Part shown: one piece after another, positions 38,744 to 49,068 of the stretch
How positions within the stretch are numbered: the first letter of the stretch is position 1
How the letters are laid out: every line of letters starts with the position of its first letter
Source: Austropuccinia psidii
Lineage: Eukaryota > Basidiomycota > Pucciniomycetes > Pucciniales > Sphaerophragmiaceae
Direction: 5' to 3'
Assembly: GCA_023105745.1 (NCBI GenBank)
Contig: JALGQZ010000009.1
Span: 8,902,937-8,966,936, forward strand
DNA length: 64,000 nt
Position numbers and translations under genes: made by a program
The notes under the pieces: model-generated
The model's database searches: none
What the model was told of the DNA's origin: nothing
The model's input: the letters and a program-made list of their open reading frames with translations, nothing else

Positions 38744-41003
38744 TTAATGAAGATTATCATACCAATCATACATACTTTCATAAATTCCATTATTTAACCA
38801 AGAACATAAACACATATTTGCCTCCACAGAATCACAGGAAAGTGATGTGTGTTTGTTAGTAATCAAGTTTCCAGCTTCTGAAAATACACGCTCACTAGGT
38901 GCTGAGGTTGCAGTTATTCCAAGGTAGTCTCTTTCAATTTTGGATAATATCGGAAACCTATTCTCGTGGCTCTTCCACCATTCAAGAATACATATTGAAT
39001 AATGTGGTGAATCAGTTTGTAAATATTCAAGAATTTCATTAGTTTTATTTTTTCGTTGGGACATTCGTTCTTCAAAAGGATGCAATTGCTTCAGATTAGG
39101 TGGAACTGTTTCAGAAACCTGAGGTTCTTGTGGAAAGTTGATTGTGTATTCAGAAGAATATTCAGCATATACTTCTTTGAGATGTTTGAGTGCTTCGTCC
39201 TTATATCTTATTGGATTGGTATCACTGTTTCTTTCATCTTCTTGCAACAAATCATGCTGAGTAAACCATGTAAGCTTGAATCGTGGGTCAAGAATCAAGC
39301 AAATAGCACAGGAATTTGATCTGATATTGTAATAACTTTCAAGCTTCGAATATGCTTGATCAGCTGCATCGTAAAGCTGGGATTCCCTTGAGACTTCATT
39401 TTTTGTTTTTTGACATGTTTCAAGGAGTAGTTGGTACCAAGGCATTACTAACCCAAGTGAGGGATAAGAATCACCTTGAACTTCATCGGTTGCAGTGGCA
39501 AAGACCTTTAGAAATTCTGATATTTGTTGAAAAAATGTCCAGTCCTCTTCCAAAATGACATCCTGAATAGTTAGAAAGGAATGAAGTGAGATTTATTATG
39601 CAGAAAAATAATCAACTAGGCAGACGTACAAGGCGTATATCATTATGAATGTCTGCTTTTTCTATTGCCTGGGAAATCGTTTTCTGTTTCTTGCTGCTAA
39701 ATGTTTTTTGGCTTGAACTTTTAAAGTGATTTGTTTTTCGCTTTGATGTTTGAGACTTATTGTACTCATAAATAAAATCATCAAAAGAGCTCTTCTGCTT
39801 TAATGCTGAACAAAGCATTGAATATGTTGAGTTCCATCTGGTGGAATTGTCAACCATTGGCCGGTTTGGTGGCTCTTTATTTTTTTCACAAATGCTTTTG
39901 AAGTGTTCCCATGAGGTGTTTGATCGACGTATTAAGTGAACCACCTTCTTAACCTTATCAATTGATCCATCAAGCTCCTTTAAAGACTCCTTTGCAGCTA
40001 AATTAAGAATATGTGCAAAACATCGAATGTGTGAGTCAAAACCTTTCAGCAAATTATTTTTAACAGCAAGGTCCATAAATGTTGTATTTGAGGAAGCATT
40101 ATCCAATTTTATGGCCATGATTCGATTACCAATGGATGAGATATCCAAACTATAAAAATCATTTGACAAATTGGACAAATTGCTTTCAGCTTCTGAAGAT
40201 GAATCACTTGAGGTATCTATTTCAATTGCATCACGCTTTGATCCCCTTGGCTTTTGAGAGTGTTCAATAAAGAAATCATTAAGCATATCCACGATTTTTG
40301 TGTATATGTTTTTACCAGTATGAGCTTCTGTGAACTTGGAAAATCCAACAGTTGCAGTGAATGGCTTCCAATCAGATGATATGTAATGAGCTGTGAGAGT
40401 AATATACGACATTCCACCTGGACCAGACCAAATGTCAGTAGAAAATGAGAACCGTGGTGCTTGTGAATTGATAAACGAAAATATATGTTCTTTATCATTC
40501 AGAAACTTTTGCTTGATCCGTTTGGAAATTGTGGTTTCAGAAATTAAGTTAATGTCCTTGTTGAGGGTATGAATAAGCTTTTGAAATGATTTTGATTTAA
40601 CTAATGCATATGATTGTTGATCTTGAATTATGAAGCTGACAAGATTATTAGTGAAATTATTCTGTAAGTGGACATTCATACTTTTTATTATGCTGCTTCC
40701 ATGTGAGTTTGATAAGTTACTTTGTCCTTCAGTGTTCTTTTCGGCAATTGCTTCAGCCCATAGTTCCTTATGAAATGCTTTCAAATGAGATACCAGGTTT
40801 TGCTTGGTTCCTTCATGTCACTTAATTTTCTTTGAGCATCCATCGACTAGGCATAACTGGTATCCATTCTTTGCTTGGGAAAAATAACATTGTGCGATCT
40901 GACTTTGGTTTACTTTGGAGTTTGAAGAGTGATTTTTTGTGCAAGACTGTGAAATTTGACTGGCTGATTCATTGGGATTTATTAGGGAGCTTATTTGACT
41001 CAT
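38744..41003 (-). pseudogene. hAT transposase with BED-type zinc finger, one in-frame stop
   Basis: This gene would move the surrounding element. Two exons join in phase 0 across a 67-bp intron (39563-39629; GTACGTCTG ... CTAACTATTCAG), giving 730 codons. A BED-like zinc finger (CLVDGC ... GTKQNLVSHLKAFH) lies at residues about 52-82. The RNase H fold shows SFSTDIWSGPGGMSYITLTA (first Asp) and IKLDNASSN (second Asp), with FAHILNLAAKE in the insert. The C-terminal hATC dimerisation domain reads WWKSHENRFPILSKIERDYL and TSAPSERVFSEAGNLI. The only lesion is TGA at 40818-40820 inside the zinc finger. If that is one recent change, the copy died lately. Start ATG at 41003 (MSQISSLINPNES) is the first in frame. 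38545-38743 and 37950-38414 hold only AT-rich subterminal DNA. Confidence 0.9.
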
Positions 41004-41199
41004 ATTAAGAATTAGATAAAGATGTATTAGGTCAAATGAATATTAATTTGAAGAGAGTGGATCAAAAACGAATTCAACATGCCCAAGCCATATAAAATAA
41101 TTAGGGTTAGGATGTATTTAATGTGGAAACATATTCATTATGCATAAATTTGCATGAAATTTAACAAATCACTATCAGACTTGATTAATTTCATAATCA

Positions 41200-43150
41200 T
41201 TCACTCATTATTTATTTTTTATTGTTTGATTACTTATTAATTTATATAAATAAAGCAAAAATACAAAACAAATGAATAAAAATCAAATAAAAGATCATAA
41301 AAATAATGAATTTCATTAATTGTCATTCATTATAATTAATTTCAATTCATTATCACTAATGGTCATTAATTAGAATTAATTTTCATTAATTCTCATTAAT
41401 TATATTTCAATTATTATTTATAATTAATGAAAAACAATGAAAATTAATTAAAATTAACTATAAATAATGGCAATTAATGATAATTAATTAAAATTGATTT
41501 AATGATAATATAATAATAATTAATTAAAGTTAGCTAAAATTAATTATAATTAATAATAGTTAATTAAAATTAATTATAATTAAAATATAATTAATAAAAA
41601 TCAAATAAAGTTAATTATAAAATGAGAATTAATTATAATATACTTAATGAAAATTAATGAAAATTAATTAAAATTACTGATAATGAATTAAAAATAATTA
41701 TAACTAATGACATTTAATGATTTTAATGATAATTAATTAAAATGAATCATATTTTCATTAATTATCATTAATTTGCATTTTATAATTAATTTTGTTTAAT
41801 TTTCATTAATTATATAATTAATAATAATTAATTTTATTTAATTATTATTAATTATAATTAATTTTAATTAATCTTAATTAATTATCATTAATTATAATTA
41901 ATTTTAATTAATGATAATTAATTATCATTAATTATAATTAATTTTAATTAATTATCATTCAATTAATTATAATTAATTTTAATTAATTATCATTAAATCT
42001 CATGAATTATAATTAATTTGAATTAATTTTCATTATAAATTAATGATAATTAATTAAACTTAGTTATAATTAATTTTCATTAAATTAATTATAATGAAAA
42101 TCAATTATAATCAATGACATTTAATTTTAATTAATTAACATTAATTATAATTAATTTTAATTAATTATCATTGAATCTCATGAATTATGAAATTAATTTT
42201 AATTAATTATTATTAATTATAATTAATTTTAATTAATTTATTAATTTTAATTAATTATCATTAATTATAATTAATTTTAATTAATTATCATTAATTATAA
42301 TTAATTTTAATTAATTATCATTAATTATTAATTTTAATTAATTATCATTAATTATAATTAATTTTAATTAATTATCATTAATTATAATTAATTTTAATTA
42401 ATTATCATTAAATTAATTATAATTAATTTTAATTAATTTGAATTAATTCTCATTATAAATTAATGATACTTAATTAAACTTAGTTATAATTAATTTTCAT
42501 TAAATTAATTATAATTAAAATCAATTATAATCAATGACATTTAATGATAATTAAATAAAATTAATTAAAATTCATTATAATTAATTATAATTAATAATAA
42601 TTATTATTAGTTTTAATTAATTATAATAAACATTAATTAGTACTTAATTAATAATTATTAATTATAATTAATTAGAATTATAATTTCTTTTAAATGAATT
42701 TTAATTTTGATTATAATTAATTTTCTACATTTAATATTAATTATAATTAATGACAATTATTCAAAATTAATTATAAATAATTATAATTAGTTTCAATTAA
42801 TTATAATTAATAATTAATTAATAGAAAATTATAGTTAATTTTAATTAATTATATTTAATTATAATTAATTTTAATTATAATTAATGAAAATGATATCAAA
42901 TTAATTATAAATAATTATTATTAGTTTTAATTAATTATAATTAATAATTAATTAATAAATAATTATAGTTAATTATATTTAATTATAATTACTTTTAATT
43001 ATAATTAATTCTAATTATAATTTACTTTAATTAATTATATAATTAATTTTAATTAATTATGAATAATTTTCATGAATATTATATCAAATTAATAATAAAT
43101 AATTCTTATTAGTTATAATTAATTATAATTAATTTTAATTAATAATTAAA
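41200..43150. repeat. 2-kb AT satellite built from TTAATT(W)n decamers
   Basis: The sequence is almost pure A/T. Its best-ordered part (about 42240-42420) has a 30-bp period made of the three decamers TTAATTATCA, TTAATTATAA and TTAATTTTAA. The rest is degenerate versions (ATTAATTATAATTAATTTTA). TTAATTAA makes it highly self-complementary. No reading frame or motif is present. It sits 5' to the hAT transposase, in the middle of the hAT element. Confidence 0.93.
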
Positions 43151-43280
43151 TTAGAATTGATTGGAATTTTAATTACTAATAATTCTAATACAGATTTAAA
43201 TTCTTTATCGAAATCAAAAATTTTAAAATAATCTAAATCTTTAAAATTTATTTTTTTTTTTTATTTTTTATTTTAAACAG

Positions 43281-43506
43281 TTCAAATCCTTCAATTGAAT
43301 TTAACTCTCATCATCCTCATTCTCATCTTAATCGTCAAAAACTTATCGATCATTTAAATTGAAATTATCCATCAAATCCTTCAGATCAAAAATCCAAATC
43401 TAATCCTTTACCTTCAATTCAACGTACGGCTAACTCGGCTAGTAGTCGTGGCGCTCTAGCTTATTCTAAAGCTTGCTCTCAAATTAATCGTCCAAATCAA
43501 ATCAAG
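43281..43506 (+). pseudogene. exon-like fragment of an unidentified protein
   Basis: A T-tract and acceptor (TTTTAAACAG, ending 43280) precede an open stretch reading SNPSIEFNSHHPHSHLNRQK, one TGA at about 43360, then SNPLPSIQRTANSASSRGAL and AYSKACSQINRPNQIK. A donor-like GTCTGT follows at 43507. A matching acceptor AAATTAG ends at 43596. Ser/Asn/His-rich composition and C/G-containing codons contrast with the pure AT satellite to its left. An upstream Ser/Leu/Lys-rich piece (NSNTDLNSLSKSKILK, about 43185) might be the previous exon. I do not recognise the protein. It could be a captured host exon. Confidence 0.35.
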
Positions 43507-43601
43507 GTCTGTTTCTTTTGTTCTTTAAATTTAATTAATTAAATAAAAAAAATTGATCAATTGTTTCTTCTTAATTAAAACAAAAAAACAAATTAGTCAA
43601 T

Positions 43602-43700
43602 CCCCACCGTCGACCGGCCACTACCCCCAACGCCGGCCAACTACCACCACCCCCACCGTCGACCGGCCACTACCATCAACGCCGGCCGACTACCACCACC
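43602..43700. repeat. 49-bp GC-rich tandem duplication
   Basis: Two copies begin CCCCACCGTCGACCGGCCAC at 43602 and 43651 and end ACTACCACCAC. They differ at only a few bases. A GTAAGT donor-like sequence follows at about 43756. Confidence 0.85.
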
Positions 43701-43811
43701 GCTGGATTGGTTGGGGCCCTTTGGTGATTGTTCTGTTGCATAATATTGGGCTTACGGTAAGTACTTCTTTTTTTTTTATGTAATCAATCATTAAATAAAT
43801 ACCTAATTCTA

Positions 43812-44075
43812 ACTCCCCCACCAACACCACTGATCCAACACCTCCAACACCTCCACCACCAATCCAACACCTCCTGCACCGATCCACCACCTCCAAAACC
43901 TCCATCCCCACCACCAACACTCCTCCATTTATCCACCACCACCGATCCATCAAACCTCCAACTCTATCACCTTCACCTTTGATCCACCATCTCCACCCCC
44001 AATCCTTCAATCCACCTCTACGCTCTTCACCGCCACCTCCTCCTCCAACATCTCCACCACTGACCATTCCCCCTT
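43812..44075. repeat. CACC/TCCACC-rich low-complexity tract
   Basis: The plus strand is dominated by CCACCACC, CCTCCA and CCAACACC words, and GGTGGT on the minus strand gives Gly-rich frames. Strand-asymmetric C-rich DNA lies directly upstream of the Tet-like gene and might act as its 5' UTR or promoter. No gene is supported inside it. Confidence 0.6.
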
Positions 44076-44192
44076 TTTGTCATGTGCTTTTGTATGAAAA
44101 ACTAATTAATAATTTTGTTTTATACACTTTTTTTTTCTTTAATTTAGAGGAGGAATATTTCATATTTAGCATATATTTAGTCTGAAATCATT

Positions 44193-45455
44193 ATGTCACC
44201 ATCCAACAATAAACCCTCCCCTTCTTTAGCCTTTCCTCATCAATTATCTGATCATTTGACTGTTGGGACTCAACCAAATGACCAGATGATTGTCAATGAG
44301 CTGAATGTGCCCAACATCTCTTTAATTCATAATGATGTGAAGCCTGTTGGGACTCAACCTCACAATCAGAATGATTTAACAGAAGAGAATTCTCTTAATC
44401 ATAATCACCCCAATACCAGACAACAAAGAAGAATGCTTTCTTATATGAACCAAACAGCAGGCCAGCTTGGCCTTTATAATCCCAACTTCTCCATAATTAC
44501 ACTAGACAAGAAGAAAAATGAGAATGCATCCTGGTTAAAGCTTCCTCCACACAACCTGTTTCCCAGACCCTATGTACTTATCAATAGACATAACAAGCCT
44601 TATTTACCTATTTTCATGTATCAAATCCACCCATTCAGCAGTCCAACACCAGTCTTCCATAAACTTCAAAAATTGATCATAACATTAAATAAGCTTGCAA
44701 ACAACCGTCACAATATCACCACTAACTCTGATATGCTTGATGGCATTATGAAAGGAATAGGATTTCGTCAGGGTTCGGATTCTGGTAAATCTGCCGGGGT
44801 TTATGCAAGGAAAGCAGGCTTGACTCAAAAAACAATTGATGAAGATAATGAGCAATGGTCAACACTTCAAGAATTTGATGAATTCATTCACTCCCGAATT
44901 CAAGGTTTTTCACAAAATGCACTTAAAGACAATCAAGAAATCATGAATGCAGCCAAATTGCCAAACTTCAGCCAACTTGAATGGCATTCCAACAAATCAC
45001 CGAATTTCAAAACTTATTCAAATGTTATAGTTACTTTCAATGGCTTCCACAATAAACCACATACTGATAATAAGGACATCAATGCATGGACATATGGTAT
45101 ATTCTCTTTTATCAATAAAAACAATTTCATTCCAATTCCTACAGATTTCACACCCTCTGGGCATGGATTATCATTTCCCAACCACAAATTCATTTTTGAT
45201 TTTTCCAAAAAAGAAGGCATTGTTGAAATACTCTGGAAAACGTCTGAACTTCTTCATCAAACAACCAAGCCAGCAAAAGAATTGCTTGAACACCAATCCA
45301 TCACACACTTTGGTTGTTCTTTTCAAATAAACAAGAAATTATTTCTCACAGGAAAAAAATTCAAACAACTCAGCTCTGAAGAAATTGAAACAAAAGTCAA
45401 CGGTCAAATCATGCGGAATGAACAGGATAACAAAAGATTACGTAAAAATAAATAA
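44193..45455 (+). CDS. Tet-like 2OG-Fe(II) dioxygenase, intact, 420 aa
   Basis: Tet/JBP-type enzymes use Fe(II) and 2-oxoglutarate to oxidise methylated pyrimidines in DNA; in fungi they are often carried by transposons. The start MSPSNNKPSPSLAF is the first ATG after an in-frame break. The N-terminal 90 residues are polar and repeat VGTQP (24-28, 52-56). The core holds NASWLKLPPHNLFPRPYVLI (111-130), DGIMKGIGF (183-191), AAKLPNFSQLEW (253-264), the iron-binding HxD as His290 and Asp292 in GFHNKPHTDNKDINAWTYG, PSGHG (321-325) and ITHFG with His372 as the likely distal ligand. The last 40 residues are Lys/Asn-rich. Compared with 18984-20334 it has no stop, no frameshift and no intron at the SAG/VYARKAGL junction. 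A Harbinger transposase tail lies 188 bp downstream in opposite orientation. The distal His and the 2OG-binding basic residue are inferred. Confidence 0.85.
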   Translation: MSPSNNKPSPSLAFPHQLSDHLTVGTQPNDQMIVNELNVPNISLIHNDVKPVGTQPHNQNDLTEENSLNHNHPNTRQQRRMLSYMNQTAGQLGLYNPNFSIITLDKKKNENASWLKLPPHNLFPRPYVLINRHNKPYLPIFMYQIHPFSSPTPVFHKLQKLIITLNKLANNRHNITTNSDMLDGIMKGIGFRQGSDSGKSAGVYARKAGLTQKTIDEDNEQWSTLQEFDEFIHSRIQGFSQNALKDNQEIMNAAKLPNFSQLEWHSNKSPNFKTYSNVIVTFNGFHNKPHTDNKDINAWTYGIFSFINKNNFIPIPTDFTPSGHGLSFPNHKFIFDFSKKEGIVEILWKTSELLHQTTKPAKELLEHQSITHFGCSFQINKKLFLTGKKFKQLSSEEIETKVNGQIMRNEQDNKRLRKNK

Positions 45456-45643
45456 TTGTAAATATTTTAGATTATATATATTTACACATTTGATAATTAT
45501 GATTCAATTCCAGTCTTAACATTTACCATTCCATAGATATGGATTGAAAATGTATTACAAATATTAGTCTTCAGATAATTCTCTTTGAAAATAAACATGT
45601 TTTATTAATCTTAAAACATTGTCAGCACTTGTAATTCATCTAT

Positions 45644-45905
45644 TCATTTATTCCTGAACCAATCTAAAGTATAGGGCTTGACTATTTCATGCATATTCAA
45701 ATGGCCATTTTCATCATCTTGTTGTGTGATATTTTGGAGCTCGGGGGGGGTCATTATCCTCATATAAATCACTCCATTGGTCACCTACTTGTGCTAATAG
45801 ATTATGCAATATAACACAGGTTACCACCCACTGTACAAATAATTGTACCTCTTTCACATTACGGATTTGATTTCGCATAATAACCATTATTTCAAGCCTG
45901 GTTAT
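45644..45905 (-). pseudogene. C-terminal fragment of a second PIF/Harbinger transposase
   Basis: The minus strand from about 45878 reads MRNQIRNVKEVQLFVQWVVT, then CVILHNLLAQVGDQWSDLYE and EIVKPYTLDWFRNK before TGA at 45644-45646. This matches the end of the transposase at 18660-18896 (NHEIEYFVSWVVSCTILHNM, LTQIGDEWFDLYE). Upstream of 45905 the similarity stops, so the nuclease core is missing. The frame itself is undamaged and keeps CGA at the Arg codon (45874-45876, minus strand) that is TGA in the other copy. Orientation relative to the dioxygenase is tail-to-tail, as in the complete element. No Harbinger TIR was found nearby. Confidence 0.85.
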
Positions 45906-46527
45906 TCAGTTTTATTGTCTTCAATTGATTTAAATTACCTTCAATTTATTGAAATTCATTTGAATTAATTGAAATCATTTTTAAATACTAATATTAATCT
46001 GGGTTATTGGTCAACCCATGTAAGTAATTTGGCAAAAACATTTAATCCCTTATGTGGATTTGCCATAAATTGCCAAAATTATGCAATTATTTAGTAACAA
46101 AAATAAGGTTTGTCTTCTAGTTGAAGTTAAGCTAAAGAATACAACAGTTGGTAAAAGCCCAATTTATGGCATTGTTGGTTCCATAAATGGCATAAATGGA
46201 ATAATTTATGCCAGCAATAAGATAAGTGCCATTGTTGATGCCATAAATATTTTTTGAATACCATTTATGGCATGGTTATTCTGTGGCTGATGCCATAAAT
46301 ATTTCACTTCTTTTAATTAATGTATTATATTCATAAATCATTTTTTCAACCAAAATTCGAGATTTTCGTTTCGAATTTCAATTTGGAGGTTGAAAAATTC
46401 GAATGGATCCTTTTTTCATAATTTTTTATTCGAATTTTTGGGTTTTCATTTTGTGGGCCAAAAATTTGAATTCGAAGACGAATTTTTCGAATAGTGAAAA
46501 TCGAATTCTTCGAATAGCTATGCCTTG
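45906..46527. other. right subterminal region of the hAT element
   Basis: No gene is seen. ATGCCATAAAT and TTTATGGCAT words recur in both orientations between 46160 and 46310, and TTCGAA-type words between 46345 and 46515. These are paralleled at the left end and are candidate transposase-binding repeats. Confidence 0.65.
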
Positions 46528-46535
46528 TATACTAA

Positions 46536-48263
46536 TATCTTCCAGTTTTATCTCTCATTTAACTGTTGAAATTAAGATAAGATTAGACTTAATGATCATA
46601 AATGATCTTTTTAAGCCTAAACTTTGATCCTTAATATCTTTCAAGTTATTCAAACTAAAAGAATTCAGAGGGTAAATTCTCATAGCTTGTAATTTCCTTA
46701 CTAAGCAGCAAAGAGGATTTTATTCCATCAGCAACACTCTAATTTTGATGATTCTTCTTGTAGCTCATCTTTTCTGTTGAAATTTATGATTTTGGACTTC
46801 ACACCATGATTTCATAGGGCTTTGCCTTGAATTACATCATCATTCATGTATAAGCTAGTAAAATTTGAATATCTACTTTATTTAAGTTTGAACCCCTTTT
46901 AATTTAAAGTGGTCAACAGCTATTTCTATTTTGCCCAAGATCCTCTTATAGGCTTTAACCCTGTTTATACCTTGCCAAATAAAGCTTATATCTTTATTGT
47001 TAAATTTATTTTTTGGTAACTTCATTTTTGAATCAACTCTTTATCATTTTTAGTTCAGAAGCTATAATCTAAAGACCATGAATATATGCACTTATCCTAA
47101 AAGTGCATATATCCAGGTTATTTCAGTAAGTATTGATTTCACAGATCTGGGATAAAGATGTCATATATTTAGTTTTTGAAAGGGAATCCAATGGCATAAT
47201 TTATTTCAATCTCTTATTCATTTGCTTTAACATAATGAAGAGTTTATGCCTTTTTGTGGCATTTTTACTTATCTAAGATTAAAATTTCAATTCTTATTGT
47301 TAAAATAAGTGTTTAAGATTTTTTTTTTGACCTTTTTTGATATGTGGTCATATCTCAAATTCTCAAAGTTTCTTGGTGATTATTGACTACTCTAATTAAG
47401 TCTTTTAACTGCAGTACATTTCATATCAAACAGTAATCTTACCACAACTTCTGGTAGTCAAAATCAAATCTTTCCTGCCATTTTTGGCTATCTTCCTTTC
47501 TTTTCTCTTCCAATCTGATACAAAATATTGAACTCCATTAATATTGAATTCTCTTTCAAAACAAATAGAGCTTCACATATTTAAAAAAAATATAATTGAA
47601 AACTGGGAGCTTAGACAAAGCACAGTATGGGTATCAAGCTGATTACTTGGAGAATTGCTATTTTGTGTTGTGATATTTATTGATAACAATATTGAATTCA
47701 AAAGAGGAATATTCAAATATATTCTCATATCCAGAAAGGGAACGATGAAAAATAACTTAAATCTTTTATTTTCTAAAATAATTTCCCATAATATAAGTAG
47801 CAGGAATGTTCCAAACAGACAATTTGAAGGTTCCATAGTAACTCTTGAAAAGAAAAAAATTACTCATTAGAATTGATGAAAAGCATCAGTTCACTTTGAA
47901 GCCTCAAAGACTCTGGTAATTGATTGTTCATGTGTTCTTTTAGAAAGATTCTGTACACCTTCTTCATGAAAACAAGAATCTCTTGTTTAATCCTTGTATC
48001 CAAGGACGTTTGTCTTATATCTTCAAGAACTTTAAAATTTTCTAAATTAATTTCCATTTCACTAATAAAAGGGACTTTTAATTCATTCTGGAATACACAC
48101 ATAATTCTATTATTAAAAGTGATGGAATAGGAAATCCATAAAAATGAATTAGGCCATAATCATTCTTATATATAATAATTTCTTAAAAGCTGGTGTGGTA
48201 TTCTTAAAGAAGTATTGATCATACAGGAATGGGGCATTAAGAAATCAAAAAATATGTCCTAAA
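46536..48263. other. AT-rich DNA of unknown origin, one unexplained short frame
   Basis: This is not recognisably the continuation of gypsy element 2 across the hAT insertion. The most protein-like frame is minus 47860-48102 (80 codons, containing LEDIRQTSLDTRIKQEILVF and EHMNNQLPESLRLQSELMLF), with good codon periodicity but no known domain. A second short frame lies at minus 47573-47836. They could be exons of a decayed captured gene. Confidence 0.35.
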
Positions 48264-48501
48264 TAAGCTTAGAGTGTTGGTAAACACATGTAACCTTTTA
48301 GTAAAAACACGTAAGTGACCTTATTTTTCAAAAAGAATTCCTCAGGCTCAGTTTTGAGGATTTTTTTAATTTTTTTTTGCCATATTTTTCCCGACTTGGC
48401 ATGTTAATAAGCACAATTTTTTTTTGCCAAATTTCACCAATTTGGCCAATATGCCAAAATGGCATATTTTTTTCAAAAATTCATTTAAAATCTTCCTACT
48501 C

Positions 48502-48855
48502 ATGAATTTCCTTCATTTTTTTTAAAAAATGAAGGGTTCAATGTGAAGAATAAAGCAACAGACTCCCATAATTTTGGGAATTTGTTTGGGTGGGACAAGT
48601 GAAGGCACAAAAAGGGTGTTTTTTCAAATGTTTTCCCCCTCATTGTAATATGCCTTTTTTTAAAAAGTGAATTTAATAACTTCCCACTTATGAATTTCCT
48701 TCATTTTTTTTAAACTAAAGGGTTCAATCTGGACAATAAAGAACCAGAAGCTCATGAATTGGGAAAAAAATTTTGGTGGGACAACAAGTGAAGGCGCAAT
48801 GAGTGTTTTTTTCAACTGTTTTTTTTCTTGTGTGTAATATGACTATTTTCAAGTA
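48502..48855. repeat. ~188-bp direct duplication in the MULE subterminal region
   Basis: Copies start ATGAATTTCCTTCATTTTTT at 48502 and 48690. Both pass through GGGTTCAAT, a GGTGGGACAA-GTGAAGGC block and a TGTAATATG block. No gene is present. It is probably part of the 3' regulatory or subterminal sequence. Confidence 0.75.
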
Positions 48856-49068
48856 CAAAAGTTCCACATGTTTGATAAAAAAGGAGACTGAGGTGGGATT
48901 TAAGCAATAAACATGACTGAGGAGGGGGATAATTGGCATAAATTGTATATACAAAAATCATTCAATCAGAAGCAACCTCCAAAATAGTGGGTTTTTTCTG
49001 AGAGGGGGAGGAAGATTGGACAAATACAACATTCTGTGTTTCTTAAATTTATCAGCCCACCCCAGGGC

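Larger units (their letters stand above)
37806..46527 (-). mobile_element. hAT DNA transposon, 8.72 kb, perfect 8-bp TSD TATACTAA
   Basis: Left end CAATGCATAGCTTTTCAAAA and inverted right end CAAGGCATAGCTATTCGAAG give TIRs starting with CA, as in hAT elements. The TSD TATACTAA is exact (37798-37805 and 46528-46535). Subterminal regions at both ends are rich in TTCGAA/ATTCGAAT words (37830-37935 and 46345-46515) and in TTTATGGCAT/ATGCCATAAA words. Inside are one hAT transposase (-), a 36-bp repeat, a 2-kb AT satellite, an exon-like fragment, GC-rich repeats, an intact Tet-like dioxygenase gene (+) and a Harbinger transposase tail (-). Whether the right half is a nested remnant or true cargo is unresolved. 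Confidence 0.85.

Noticed and set aside
41099..41112. TTAGGGTTAGG telomere-like sequence
   Set aside because: Fewer than two full units in interstitial AT-rich DNA; chance is enough.
45745..45755. G-run as a remnant Harbinger TIR (AGGGGGTG)
   Set aside because: It lies inside the transposase coding sequence (Pro-Pro codons on the minus strand) and lacks the TGTCAA continuation.
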